Shown here piece by piece: positions 50,984 through 59,193 of a stretch of 64,000 bases of DNA. How positions within the stretch are numbered: the stretch's first letter is position 1; each line of letters opens with the position of its first letter. The translations under genes were made by a program, and so were the position numbers. The DNA is from CAVQGZ01 sp942491665 (GTDB lineage Bacteria > Actinomycetota > Actinomycetes > Jiangellales > Jiangellaceae). The stretch is from assembly GCA_942491665.1 (NCBI GenBank), contig CALOBR010000001.1:434001-498000 (forward strand), read 5' to 3'. The notes beneath the pieces were generated by a model. The model was given only the letters and a program-made list of their open reading frames with translations, made no database searches and was not told the DNA's origin.

Positions 50984-52261
50984 GTGACGAGCGCGCTGCT
51001 CACCGACCACTACGAGCTCACCATGCTGGCGGCCTCGCTGGCCGACGGCACAGCGCAGCGTCGCAGCGTGTTCGAGGTGTTCGCCCGGAGCCTGCCCGAC
51101 GGCCGGCGCTACGGCGTGGTGGCGGGCACCGGACGCGTGCTCGACGCCATCGAGTCGTTCCGGTTCTCCGGAGACCAGCTCGACTGGCTGGCGGCGTCCG
51201 GCGTCGTGGACGAGGCGACGTGTGCCTACCTGGCCGACTACCGGTTCACCGGTGACGTGGACGGCTACCCCGAGGGGGAGGCGTACTTCCCGCACTCCCC
51301 CGTGCTCACCGTGGAAGGCACGTTCGCCGAGGCGGTCGTGCTGGAGACCGTGGTGCTCTCGATCCTCAACCACGACTGCGCGATCGCCTCGGCCGCCTCA
51401 CGCATGACCTCCGCCGCCGGCAACCGGCCGTGCATCGAGATGGGGTCGCGGCGCACGCACGAGGCAGCAGCGGTCTCCGCGGCCCGCGCCGCCTACGTCG
51501 CCGGGTTCGACAGCACGAGCAACCTCGCGGCCGGGCACCTGTTCGGCATCCCGACGCGCGGCACGAGCGCGCACGCCTTCACCCTGCTGCACGACAGCGA
51601 GCGAGCGGCGTTCGCCTCCCAGGTCGCCGCCCTCGGCCCGGCCACGACGCTGCTGGTCGACACCTTCGACGTGGCCGCGGGAGTGGCCACCGCGGTCGAG
51701 GTGGCCGGCACCGGGCTGGGCGGCGTGCGCCTGGACTCCGGCGACCTGGTCGCGCAGGCCGCGCGCGTGCGGCGCCAGCTCGACGACCTGGGCGCCACCG
51801 GCACGCGGATCGTGGTGACGAGCGACCTCGACGAGCACGCGATCGCCGCGCTGGCCGCAGCCCCGGTCGACGGCTACGGCGTCGGGACGCAGCTGGTTGT
51901 GGGCTCGGGTGCACCGACGGCGAAGATGGTCTACAAGCTCGTCGCGCGCGCCGGTGCCGACGGGGTGATGGTGGACGTCGAGAAGCGAAGTCGGGGCAAG
52001 GCGGGCGGCGGCGGTCGCAAGACGGCCCGACGCCGCGTCGAGCATGGTGTGGCCACCGCCGAGGTCGTCCGCGTCGACCCCCACCCCGGCGGTAGCGACG
52101 AGCGCGCGCTGCAGGTGCCGATGGTGCGCGCCGGCGAGGTCGTCTACCGGGAGAGCCTGCGCCAGGCGCGCGACCGGCACAGGCGCGTGGTCGCCGAGCT
52201 GCCCGAGAGGGCCCGCAAGCTGTCCGCCGGCGAGCCGGCGATCCCCACGACGAGAGGGTGA
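50984..52261 (+). CDS. pncB: Nicotinate phosphoribosyltransferase
   Basis: 425 residues. Joins nicotinate and PRPP to give nicotinate mononucleotide in NAD salvage. TDHYELTMLAASL at the N-terminus, phosphate loop GGVRLDSGDL, later GVGTQLV. GTG at 50984 with TACCGT at 50971-50976 (7 nt), leaderless. Followed by pncA with a 4-nt overlap. Confidence 0.93.
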   Translation: MTSALLTDHYELTMLAASLADGTAQRRSVFEVFARSLPDGRRYGVVAGTGRVLDAIESFRFSGDQLDWLAASGVVDEATCAYLADYRFTGDVDGYPEGEAYFPHSPVLTVEGTFAEAVVLETVVLSILNHDCAIASAASRMTSAAGNRPCIEMGSRRTHEAAAVSAARAAYVAGFDSTSNLAAGHLFGIPTRGTSAHAFTLLHDSERAAFASQVAALGPATTLLVDTFDVAAGVATAVEVAGTGLGGVRLDSGDLVAQAARVRRQLDDLGATGTRIVVTSDLDEHAIAALAAAPVDGYGVGTQLVVGSGAPTAKMVYKLVARAGADGVMVDVEKRSRGKAGGGGRKTARRRVEHGVATAEVVRVDPHPGGSDERALQVPMVRAGEVVYRESLRQARDRHRRVVAELPERARKLSAGEPAIPTTRG

Positions 52262-52866
52262 CGATGAACCGAGCACTGATCGTGGTCGACGTGCAGAACG
52301 ACTTCTGCGAGGGCGGCTCCATGGGCGTAGCCGGCGGCGCGGAGGTCGCCCTGGGCATCGGCGAGCTGCTGCACCGCTGGTCGCAGGCCGACCCGCGCCG
52401 GCGTACGTACAGCCACGTGGTGGCGACCCGTGACCACCACGTCGACCCGGGGACACACTTCGGCGACCCGCCCGACTTCGTCGACTCCTGGCCGGTGCAC
52501 TGCCTCGCCGGGACGGACGGCGCGGCGTTCCACGCCAACCTCGACCCGCAGCCGTTCGACGCGGTCTTCGACAAGGGCGCCCACGAGGCCGCATACTCGG
52601 GCTTCGAGGGAACCGACCGCGACGGCCGGGGCCTGGCCGAGTGGCTCGCCGCGCACGAGGTCGGCGCTGTGGACGTCGTGGGCGTCGCCACCGACCACTG
52701 CGTGCGGGCGACAGCAATCGACGCGGTGGCCGCCGGGCTCGACACCCGGGTGCTGCTGGGCCTGACGGCGGGCGTCGCCGCGCGCACCACGGCGCAGGCG
52801 CTGGAGCAGATGCGCGAGGCGGGCGTCGAGCTGGACGGGCACCCCCTCGGGATGGACGACCTGTAG
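52258..52866 (+). CDS. pncA: Nicotinamidase
   Basis: 202 residues. Deamidates nicotinamide to nicotinate for PncB. Catalytic triad Asp11 (DVQNDFCEGG), Lys106 (DKGAHE) and Cys148 (TDHCVR), as in PncA. GTG at 52258 overlaps pncB (GTGA). Also the activator of pyrazinamide in mycobacteria. Confidence 0.95.
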   Translation: MTMNRALIVVDVQNDFCEGGSMGVAGGAEVALGIGELLHRWSQADPRRRTYSHVVATRDHHVDPGTHFGDPPDFVDSWPVHCLAGTDGAAFHANLDPQPFDAVFDKGAHEAAYSGFEGTDRDGRGLAEWLAAHEVGAVDVVGVATDHCVRATAIDAVAAGLDTRVLLGLTAGVAARTTAQALEQMREAGVELDGHPLGMDDL

Positions 52867-52876
52867 GAGGACGCAC

Positions 52877-54595
52877 GTGCACATTCGGCCCCGCGACCCC
52901 GGCCTGCTCGAGCCTGCGCTGCTCGCCCGCATCCGCGAGTCGGTGATCGGCGACGACCAGGTCGTCCCCGGCCCGTACGGGCCACGCCGGGTGACCTACG
53001 CCGACTACACCGCGAGCGGCCGGGCGCTGTCGTTCATCGAGGGCTTCATCGTCGACGAGGTGCTGCCGCGCTACGCGAACACGCACACGGAGTCCAGCGG
53101 CACCGGCTTGCAGACGACGCGGCTGCGCGAGGACGCGCGGGCCGTCATCCACCGGGCGGTCAACGGGGACGAGACGACGGCCGTGATCTTCGCCGGCTCG
53201 GGCTCGACCGGGGCGATCGACCGGCTCATCGGCATCCTGGGCCTGCGGATCCCGTCGGCCATGCAGGACCGTTACCACCTGGACGAGCACATCCCACCCG
53301 ACCAGCGACCCGTCGTGTTCGTCGGGCCGTTCGAGCACCACTCCAACGAGCTGCCCTGGCGGGAGTCGATCGCCGACGTCGTGCGCATCGGCGAGGACGC
53401 AGACGGTCACGTCTGCCAACACACCCTGGCCGAGCGCCTGGTGGAGTACGCCGGTCGTCCGCTGACGATCGGCTCGTTCTCCGCCGCCAGCAACGTGACC
53501 GGCATCATCACCGACACCGCGGGGATCTCCGCCCTGCTGCACCGCCACGGCGCCCTCGCCCTGTGGGACTTCGCCGCCGCCGGACCCTACGTCGACATCG
53601 ACATGCAGGCTCCCGCCGGCGGCGACCCGCTCGCGTACAAGGACGCGGTGTTCCTCTCCCCGCACAAGTTCATCGGCGGCCCGGGCACGCCCGGCGTCCT
53701 CGTCGCCCGGCGCGCGCTGCTGACGAACCGGGTTCCCGACGTCGTCGGCGGCGGCACGGTCGCCTACGTCAACCCCGCCGAGCACGTCTACCTCGACGAC
53801 GCCGTGCACCGCGAGGAGGGTGGCACTCCGGCGATCGTGGAGTCGATCCGCGCCGGCATGGTGTTCGGGCTCAAAGAGGCCGTGGGCACCGACGTGATCC
53901 GCGCCCACGAGCACGACTTCGTGTCGCGCGCGATCGAGGCTTGGAGCGCTGAGCCGTCCATCGAGGTGCTCGGCAACACCGACGCCGAACGGCTGTCGAT
54001 CGTCTCGTTCGTGGTGCGCCGTCCGGATGGTCGCTACCTGCACCACAACGCCGTCGTCGCCCTGCTCAACGACCTGTTCGGCGTCCAGTCCCGCGGCGGG
54101 TGCTCGTGCGCAGGCCCGTACGGGCACACCCTGCTCGGCATCGATGTCGAGCAGTCCCACGCCTTCGAGCGCGAGATCGCGCTGGGCTGTGAGGGCATCA
54201 AGCCGGGCTGGGTGCGGGTCAACTTCAACTACTTCATCTCCGAGCAGGTGTTCGCCTTCATCGTCGGGGCGGTCGCCTTCGTGGCGCGGCACGGCCACCG
54301 ATTTCTGCCGGACTACGACTTCGACCCGACGACGGGCATCTGGCGACACCGCGACGGTCCGGGCGAGCCGCCGCTGCGCCTCACCGACGTCGCCTACGAC
54401 GCCGCCGGCCGGCTGTCGTACCCGCACCACGACGACCGGGCGCCGGAGTCAGTGCTCGCCGAGTACCTGCGCCAGGCCGAGCGACTGCTGGCCGAGCGCG
54501 CCGAGCAGGATGAGGACGACCAGGGTGGGCTGCGCGACGACTTCGAGGCGCTGCGCTGGTTCGCGCTGCCCAGCGCGTCGGTTCGGGCGCAGTAG
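52877..54595 (+). CDS. Class V aminotransferase / cysteine desulfurase-like PLP protein
   Basis: 572 residues, longer than typical SufS/IscS (about 400). PLP Lys in SPHKFIGGPGTPG (about 260), cofactor Asp in LWDFAAAGPY, and Cys in RGGCSCAGPYGH (about 410). C-terminal ~140 residues are extra and acidic/charged. Start GTG with GGAGGA upstream. Third in the pncB-pncA operon by 10 nt; activity on cysteine is plausible but unproven. Confidence 0.85.
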   Translation: MHIRPRDPGLLEPALLARIRESVIGDDQVVPGPYGPRRVTYADYTASGRALSFIEGFIVDEVLPRYANTHTESSGTGLQTTRLREDARAVIHRAVNGDETTAVIFAGSGSTGAIDRLIGILGLRIPSAMQDRYHLDEHIPPDQRPVVFVGPFEHHSNELPWRESIADVVRIGEDADGHVCQHTLAERLVEYAGRPLTIGSFSAASNVTGIITDTAGISALLHRHGALALWDFAAAGPYVDIDMQAPAGGDPLAYKDAVFLSPHKFIGGPGTPGVLVARRALLTNRVPDVVGGGTVAYVNPAEHVYLDDAVHREEGGTPAIVESIRAGMVFGLKEAVGTDVIRAHEHDFVSRAIEAWSAEPSIEVLGNTDAERLSIVSFVVRRPDGRYLHHNAVVALLNDLFGVQSRGGCSCAGPYGHTLLGIDVEQSHAFEREIALGCEGIKPGWVRVNFNYFISEQVFAFIVGAVAFVARHGHRFLPDYDFDPTTGIWRHRDGPGEPPLRLTDVAYDAAGRLSYPHHDDRAPESVLAEYLRQAERLLAERAEQDEDDQGGLRDDFEALRWFALPSASVRAQ

Positions 54596-54606
54596 CGTCA
54601 GGCGAC

Positions 54607-55059
54607 ATGCAGACCGTCACCGTCTCCGAGTCGTGCGCCGCCCCCGTCGAGGTGGTGTGGCGCATCGCCACCGACCTCGCCTCGATGCCCGAGACGATGT
54701 CGGGGATCAGCGCGGTCGACGTCCTCAGCGAGGGCGAGTTCGGCGTCGGCACGCGGTGGCGCGAGACCCGCACGATGTACGGCAAGCAGGCGAGCGAAGA
54801 GCTGGTCATCACGGCGATGCAGCCGGGCCGCTCCTACACCGCGCAAGCCGAGTCCGCCGGGATGCGCTATGTCACGACGTTCGACTTCTCCCCGACCGAC
54901 GCCGGCACCGACATCGTGATGACCTTCGGGGGTGAGGCCACGGGGAGGGCCGCCAAGGCGATGAGCATGCTCACCGGGTGGGCAATGGTCGGATCCGTCC
55001 GCAAAGCCGTGCAGAAAGACCTGGCCGACATCGCCGCCGCCGCGCAGGCGCAGACATAG
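54607..55059 (+). CDS. SRPBCC-family (START/polyketide-cyclase-like) protein
   Basis: 150 residues, SRPBCC fold with a hydrophobic ligand pocket; typical pattern VTVSESCAAPVEVVWRIATD, then W-R-E-T-R. Ligand unknown. ATG follows TAGCGT (54594-54599) by 7 nt, so it may have its own leaderless promoter overlapping the upstream stop. Confidence 0.85.
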   Translation: MQTVTVSESCAAPVEVVWRIATDLASMPETMSGISAVDVLSEGEFGVGTRWRETRTMYGKQASEELVITAMQPGRSYTAQAESAGMRYVTTFDFSPTDAGTDIVMTFGGEATGRAAKAMSMLTGWAMVGSVRKAVQKDLADIAAAAQAQT

Positions 55060-55086
55060 ACGGGCGTCGGCGACAATAGGGGGGTC

Positions 55087-55566
55087 ATGGCCGCTTCCCC
55101 ACGCCCCGCGCCCGCCGTCATCGTCATCACGCTGATGGCGGCTGCGGTGATCGGCTTTCTCGTGGGCGCTCTCGTCGCGACGACGAGCGAGCCCGACGCG
55201 GCACCCGTCTCAACCGCCGCACCCACCCCGTCACCGACCCCGGCTGCTACCGGAACACCGGCACCCACTGCGTCGGTGGACGCCACCCTCTCGTTGGACG
55301 CTGACCGCAACACCGCCGACACCGGCGAGCTGATTCAGCTCTCCGGCGTGCTGGTGCCGGGGCAGGGCGACGTCGAGCTCCAGGTGCAGCAGTCGGTCGA
55401 CGGCATCGGCTTCGTCGATTTCCCCGTCACGGCCACCACCCGCACCGACGGGTCGTTCGGCGTCAGGGTGCGCACAGGTCGCGTCGGCAGCAACGAGTTC
55501 AGGGTAGTGACCGACGTCGACGGAACCCAGGTGGTGTCGAACTCGGTGGTCGTGGCAATCAGCTGA
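55087..55566 (+). CDS. Single-span membrane protein with extracellular beta domain
   Basis: 159 residues: one N-terminal membrane helix (about 11-32), Pro/Thr/Ala-rich linker (to 62), then a small beta-sandwich-like domain (LSGVLVPGQGDVELQVQ, later FGVRVRTGRVGSNEFRV). Possible Ig-like/Big domain of the cell surface. GACAAT at 55072-55077 may be its -10. The 3' end overlaps the convergent MBL gene by 8 nt. Confidence 0.75.
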   Translation: MAASPRPAPAVIVITLMAAAVIGFLVGALVATTSEPDAAPVSTAAPTPSPTPAATGTPAPTASVDATLSLDADRNTADTGELIQLSGVLVPGQGDVELQVQQSVDGIGFVDFPVTATTRTDGSFGVRVRTGRVGSNEFRVVTDVDGTQVVSNSVVVAIS

Positions 55567-56308
55567 GCGGCCAGGTCAGCGACTGGCCCGGCGTCAGCTC
55601 GTGCGCCTGAGGCGTGAGCGCAGCGAAGTGTGCGCCCGGACCCGCGAAGGCGGGGCTGACGCGCGCTCGCATGCCGCTCGGCCACATCGTGCCGTAGTGG
55701 ATGGGCACGGCCAGCCCGGCACCGACGCGCTGCACGGTCTCGGCCGCCTCGAGGGGTCCCAGGTGCTGCCCGCGCACCGACGACCGCGACACGGGGCCCC
55801 AGCCACCCACTGGCACCAGTGCGATGTCGGCCTCACCGACGTCGGCCCCGAGCTCGGGGTCGGGGCCGGTGTCACCGACGAACCAGGTGCTGGCCGAGCC
55901 TTGGATGACGTAGCCGAGTGCGGGCGCCGACCACGACGACCCGGGGTGCCGGCGGCCGTCGTGCCAGGCACGGACCGCCCGCACCTGCACGCCGGCGACC
56001 TCGACGGTGTCGCCGACCTCGACCTGCGTCACGACCAGGTCGAGGTCGGCGAGCAACCCGGCGCCGCCGGCCGGAAGCAGCACTGCCGTCCCCGGCGGAA
56101 GGCGCCGCAGGGACGGCAGGTGCAGGTGGTCGTGGTGCAGGTGGGAGATCAGCACCGCATCCGGGGCAAGGCCCGTCGGCGTCGACCCCCGCCGCCGCGT
56201 GAGGTGCGCGACGCGGTTGGTCAGCAACGGGTCGGTCAGCAGGTGCGTCCCGGAGTCGTGCACCGAAACCGTCGAGTGTCCCCACCACGTGACCTCGACG
56301 GCAGCCAT
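55559..56308 (-). CDS. MBL-fold metallohydrolase (UlaG/RomA-like)
   Basis: 249 residues with SHLHHDHLHL (zinc HxHxDH), further His/Asp ligands in GDTGPDPEL and HYGTMWPSG. Resembles metal-dependent hydrolases of the UlaG/L-ascorbate-lactonase group; substrate unknown. 4 nt downstream of the trxA stop on the same strand, so probably same transcript. Confidence 0.82.
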   Translation of the reverse strand: MAAVEVTWWGHSTVSVHDSGTHLLTDPLLTNRVAHLTRRRGSTPTGLAPDAVLISHLHHDHLHLPSLRRLPPGTAVLLPAGGAGLLADLDLVVTQVEVGDTVEVAGVQVRAVRAWHDGRRHPGSSWSAPALGYVIQGSASTWFVGDTGPDPELGADVGEADIALVPVGGWGPVSRSSVRGQHLGPLEAAETVQRVGAGLAVPIHYGTMWPSGMRARVSPAFAGPGAHFAALTPQAHELTPGQSLTWPLS

Positions 56309-56312
56309 GCGC

Positions 56313-56684
56313 CTAGCGGCCGGCGGCCTTGAGCTGCTCCTCGTACTGGGTGCGCACGGTCTCCATGTCGAGCCCCTTCACCTGGGTGATGAGGTCTTCG
56401 AGAACGTTGCCCGGCACCGCGCCCGGCTGCATGAAGACCGGGATGGAGTCGCGGTAGATCACGAGAGTGGGGATGGAGGTGATGCCGTACTTGCCCGCGA
56501 GCTCACGCTCGGCCTCGGTGTCGACCTTGGCGAACGTGACGTCTGTGTGCTCGTCCGAGCTCTTCTCGTAGACCGGCGCGAAGCTGCGGCACGGACCGCA
56601 CCACTCGGCCCAGAAGTCGATCAGCACGACGCCGTCGGCGATCGTCTCGTCGTGGTTGTCGTTGGTCATGGTCAGGGTGGCCAT
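56313..56684 (-). CDS. trxA: Thioredoxin
   Basis: 123 residues, thioredoxin fold with the WCGPC active site (Cys29, Cys32), cis-Pro in SIPTLV and a 20-residue C-terminal extension. Reductant for peroxiredoxins. GGAG precedes the ATG. The promoter region has a CsoR/CstR-like palindrome overlapping the -10 (TATTCT, 56727 to 56722), so this gene may be inducible by copper or sulfane sulfur. Confidence 0.94.
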   Translation of the reverse strand: MATLTMTNDNHDETIADGVVLIDFWAEWCGPCRSFAPVYEKSSDEHTDVTFAKVDTEAERELAGKYGITSIPTLVIYRDSIPVFMQPGAVPGNVLEDLITQVKGLDMETVRTQYEEQLKAAGR

Positions 56685-56726
56685 GAGTTGCTCCGATTCG
56701 TCGGTGTCGGGTGTTTGGGACCCAGA

Positions 56727-56742
56727 ATACCCCGGGGGGTAT
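56727..56742. promoter_or_regulatory. CsoR/CstR-type operator in front of trxA
   Basis: ATACCCC-GG-GGGGTAT, a perfect inverted repeat with 7-bp arms and 2-nt centre, between the redoxin stop (56783) and the trxA start (56684), overlapping the likely -10. Closely resembles known CsoR/CstR/RicR-family sites. No regulator of that family lies nearby; the window's only one is at 7656, so control would be in trans. Confidence 0.65.
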
Positions 56743-56782
56743 ACCTGCGGACTTGCTTACGGGAACGGTCCCGCGCCGCTCG

Positions 56783-57322
56783 TCATTCCCGCCACTTGAT
56801 CGAGCAGCCCATGCTGGGTCGGTGCGGCTCGGGCACGGACTCGTCGCGCAGGACACGGTCGATGGCGTCGGCGAGCAGGTCGCCGGTGACGGGCCGGCCG
56901 TTGCCGGGGGTGGAGTCGTCGAACGCACCACGGTAGGCCAGCCGGCCCGACCCGTCGTAGAGAAAGAAGTCGGGCGTACACACCGCCTGGTACGCCCGAC
57001 CAACGCTCTGGTCGGAGTCCACCAAGTAGGGGAACGTCCATCCTGCCCGCTCCGCCTGCTCGGCGAGGCGCTCGGGGGCGTCGTCGGGGTAGGCCTGCGC
57101 GTCGTTGGTGCACACGCCCACGACGTCCAGTCCTGCGCGCTCGGCGAGTACCCGACCCAGCACCACCTCGACGTGCTGAACGTACGGGCAGTGGTTGCAC
57201 AGGAACGCCACAAGCAGGGGGCCGGAGAAGTCCGAGCGGTGCACCACCGTGCCGGACACCTCAGCTAGGGAGAACGAGGGCGCCTCACTTCCCAAGGGCA
57301 CCATCGCCGACGCCACGGCCAC
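56783..57322 (-). CDS. Thioredoxin-like/AhpC-TSA redoxin
   Basis: 179 residues. Peroxiredoxin-like fold with Cys42 and Cys45 in LCNHCPYVQH, and TPDFFLYDGSGRLAYRG. Member of the 'thioredoxin family protein' group of cytosolic redoxins. GTG at 57322 overlaps the DUF3039 stop by 1 nt (TAGTG); an in-frame ATG follows 18 nt later. Confidence 0.85.
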   Translation of the reverse strand: MAVASAMVPLGSEAPSFSLAEVSGTVVHRSDFSGPLLVAFLCNHCPYVQHVEVVLGRVLAERAGLDVVGVCTNDAQAYPDDAPERLAEQAERAGWTFPYLVDSDQSVGRAYQAVCTPDFFLYDGSGRLAYRGAFDDSTPGNGRPVTGDLLADAIDRVLRDESVPEPHRPSMGCSIKWRE

Positions 57323-57594
57323 TACTCGTCACCGCCCTTCTTGGGCTTGCGCCCCCTCGGCAGCTTCTCCCAGATCTCCTTGCAGGTGGGACACACCGGG
57401 TACTTCTGCGGGTCACGACTCGGCACCCACACCTTGCCGCACAGCGCGATGACTGGCGTGCCCATGACCATCGCCTCGGTCAGCTTGTCTTTCGGGACGT
57501 AGTGGGAGAACCGCTCGTGGTCGCCGTCGTCGGTGACCGGTTGCGTGCGTTCGTCGACGACCGTCTCGGTACCGGGGCTCAGCTGCGTAGCCAT
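57322..57594 (-). CDS. DUF3039 domain-containing protein
   Basis: 90 residues with PVCPTCKEIW (Cys-x2-Cys) and a further Cys in ALCGKVW, typical DUF3039, and a basic C-terminus (RGRKPKKGG). Possibly binds zinc; role unknown. ATG at 57594 lies 6 nt after TACGAT, leaderless-like. Followed by the redoxin gene. Confidence 0.87.
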   Translation of the reverse strand: MATQLSPGTETVVDERTQPVTDDGDHERFSHYVPKDKLTEAMVMGTPVIALCGKVWVPSRDPQKYPVCPTCKEIWEKLPRGRKPKKGGDE

Positions 57595-57610
57595 CACCCC
57601 ATCGTAGGCA

Positions 57611-58156
57611 TCAGTTCAACGCGGGGTCCTGCGGGAACGAGGCCACCAGAGACAGCGGGTGCGGCTGTCGCTTGAGCACCCGCCGCCACAGGGTCTGCGG
57701 CTCGCCGGAGAAGGCGTCGTCGGGCAGAGCGTCCACGACGAACCAGGCCTCCTCGTCCAGCTCGGTCTCCAGCTGGCCGCCGGCCCACCCCGCGTACCCG
57801 GCGAACAGGCGCATCGACGTGACCGAGTCGCTGACCAGCTCGGCCGGGGTGTCGAGGTCGACGAGAGCGACGCCATGGCCCAGGCGTCGGATACCCAGAA
57901 CGTCGCGATCACTCGTGCGCACCAGCCCCAGGGCGGAGTCGGTCGACACCGGCCCACCCTCGAAGACCATCGACGGCGGAGTGACCAGCGGCGCCCACGG
58001 CGCCATGACGTCACCCACCGACAGGCCGGACGGCCGGTTGAGCACCACGCCCAGCGCCCCGTCCTCGGTGTGCTCGAGCATCAGCACCACCGCGCGCTCG
58101 AAGTTGGGGTCGAGCAGCGTCGGGCTGGCCACCAGCATCTTGCCCGCCGTGCTCAT
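57611..58156 (-). CDS. YqgE/AlgH family protein (UPF0301)
   Basis: 181 residues. GKMLVASPTLLDPNFERAVV and LGVVLNRPSG are the UPF0301 signatures. Function unknown, linked to redox and regulation in other bacteria. ATG overlaps the ABC ATPase stop by 1 nt (TGATG). Confidence 0.9.
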   Translation of the reverse strand: MSTAGKMLVASPTLLDPNFERAVVLMLEHTEDGALGVVLNRPSGLSVGDVMAPWAPLVTPPSMVFEGGPVSTDSALGLVRTSDRDVLGIRRLGHGVALVDLDTPAELVSDSVTSMRLFAGYAGWAGGQLETELDEEAWFVVDALPDDAFSGEPQTLWRRVLKRQPHPLSLVASFPQDPALN

Positions 58157-59193
58157 CAGCTCATCATGCCGAAGTAGGTGCCCTCACCCTTGACGAATAC
58201 CGATACCGGGGTCCCCGGCAGCAAGTGCACCGGCGCCCCCAGCACGCGCGAGCGCACCTGCGTCGCAGGGTGTCCCACGGCGACGGTGATCATCGCGTCG
58301 TGTCCGAAGAACTGGGTGCTCACGACTTCACCGGGCACTCCTGCGCCGCCCCGCGGCAAGACGACGACCTGCTCAGGCCGTACGACGAGGTGACCCGTCC
58401 CGGCTTCGGCGCGCGCGACCCGCACCGAACCGAGCACCGACGACGCGTGGGTGCCGTCCGTCGCGGCGGGCAGCACCATCGCGTCGCCGAGAAAGCCCGC
58501 CACCTGCGCCGACGCCGGCGACTGGTAGACCGACATGGGCTCTCCCTGTTGCACAACCTTGCCTGATCCCATGATGGCGACCTCGTCGGCCATCGACAGC
58601 GCCTCCTCCTGGTCGTGCGTCACCAGGACGGCGGTGGCGCCGACGGCCTTGACCGCCTCGCGAACCTGCTGACGAACGGCTGCCCGCAGACCCGTGTCGA
58701 GAGCCGCGAACGGCTCGTCCAGCAGCACGAGCGCCGGTTGGGGCGCCAGCGCACGGGCCAGGGCCACCCTTTGCAGCTGACCGCCGGAGAGCTCGTGCGG
58801 CATCCGCGACCCGAGGCCGCCCATGCCGACCAGGTCGAGCATCTCCTCCACCCGCGCTCGTCGACCACCCCGGGCGAGCCCGAATCCGACGTTCGCCGCC
58901 GCGCTGAGGTGCGGGAACACCGCCCCCTCCTGCGGCACCACGCCGATACGCCGTCGCTCGGGGTGCACGTGCGTGCCCTCGCCGGAGATGACCGTCCCGT
59001 CGAGCTCGATCGTCCCGGCGTCGGGCCGGTCGAAGCCGGCGACCAGGCGCAGCAGCGTCGTCTTGCCGCACCCGGACGCCCCGAGCAACGCCACCAGGCT
59101 TCCCTGCGCGACGTCGAGGTTGATCCCGTCCAGCACGGTCAGGGACGGGTAGTGCTTGGCCAGCGCACGGATGCGCAAGGTCGGCAAGGTCAT
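58156..59193 (-). CDS. fbpC: Ferric iron ABC transporter ATP-binding protein
   Basis: 345 residues: ABC cassette with GASGCGKT, LSGGQ and LLLDEPFAALD, and a C-terminal TOBE-like domain. Third gene of the fbpA-fbpB-fbpC operon. ATG at 59193 overlaps the permease stop (ATGA). The iron role is inferred from fbpA and the IdeR-type box. Confidence 0.9.
   Translation of the reverse strand: MTLPTLRIRALAKHYPSLTVLDGINLDVAQGSLVALLGASGCGKTTLLRLVAGFDRPDAGTIELDGTVISGEGTHVHPERRRIGVVPQEGAVFPHLSAAANVGFGLARGGRRARVEEMLDLVGMGGLGSRMPHELSGGQLQRVALARALAPQPALVLLDEPFAALDTGLRAAVRQQVREAVKAVGATAVLVTHDQEEALSMADEVAIMGSGKVVQQGEPMSVYQSPASAQVAGFLGDAMVLPAATDGTHASSVLGSVRVARAEAGTGHLVVRPEQVVVLPRGGAGVPGEVVSTQFFGHDAMITVAVGHPATQVRSRVLGAPVHLLPGTPVSVFVKGEGTYFGMMS

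Noticed and set aside
51398..54430. 1010-codon open frame antisense to pncB, pncA and the class V aminotransferase
   Set aside because: Composition-driven shadow of GC-rich codons. The forward-strand products have complete catalytic motifs and coupled starts; the antisense frame shows no domain.
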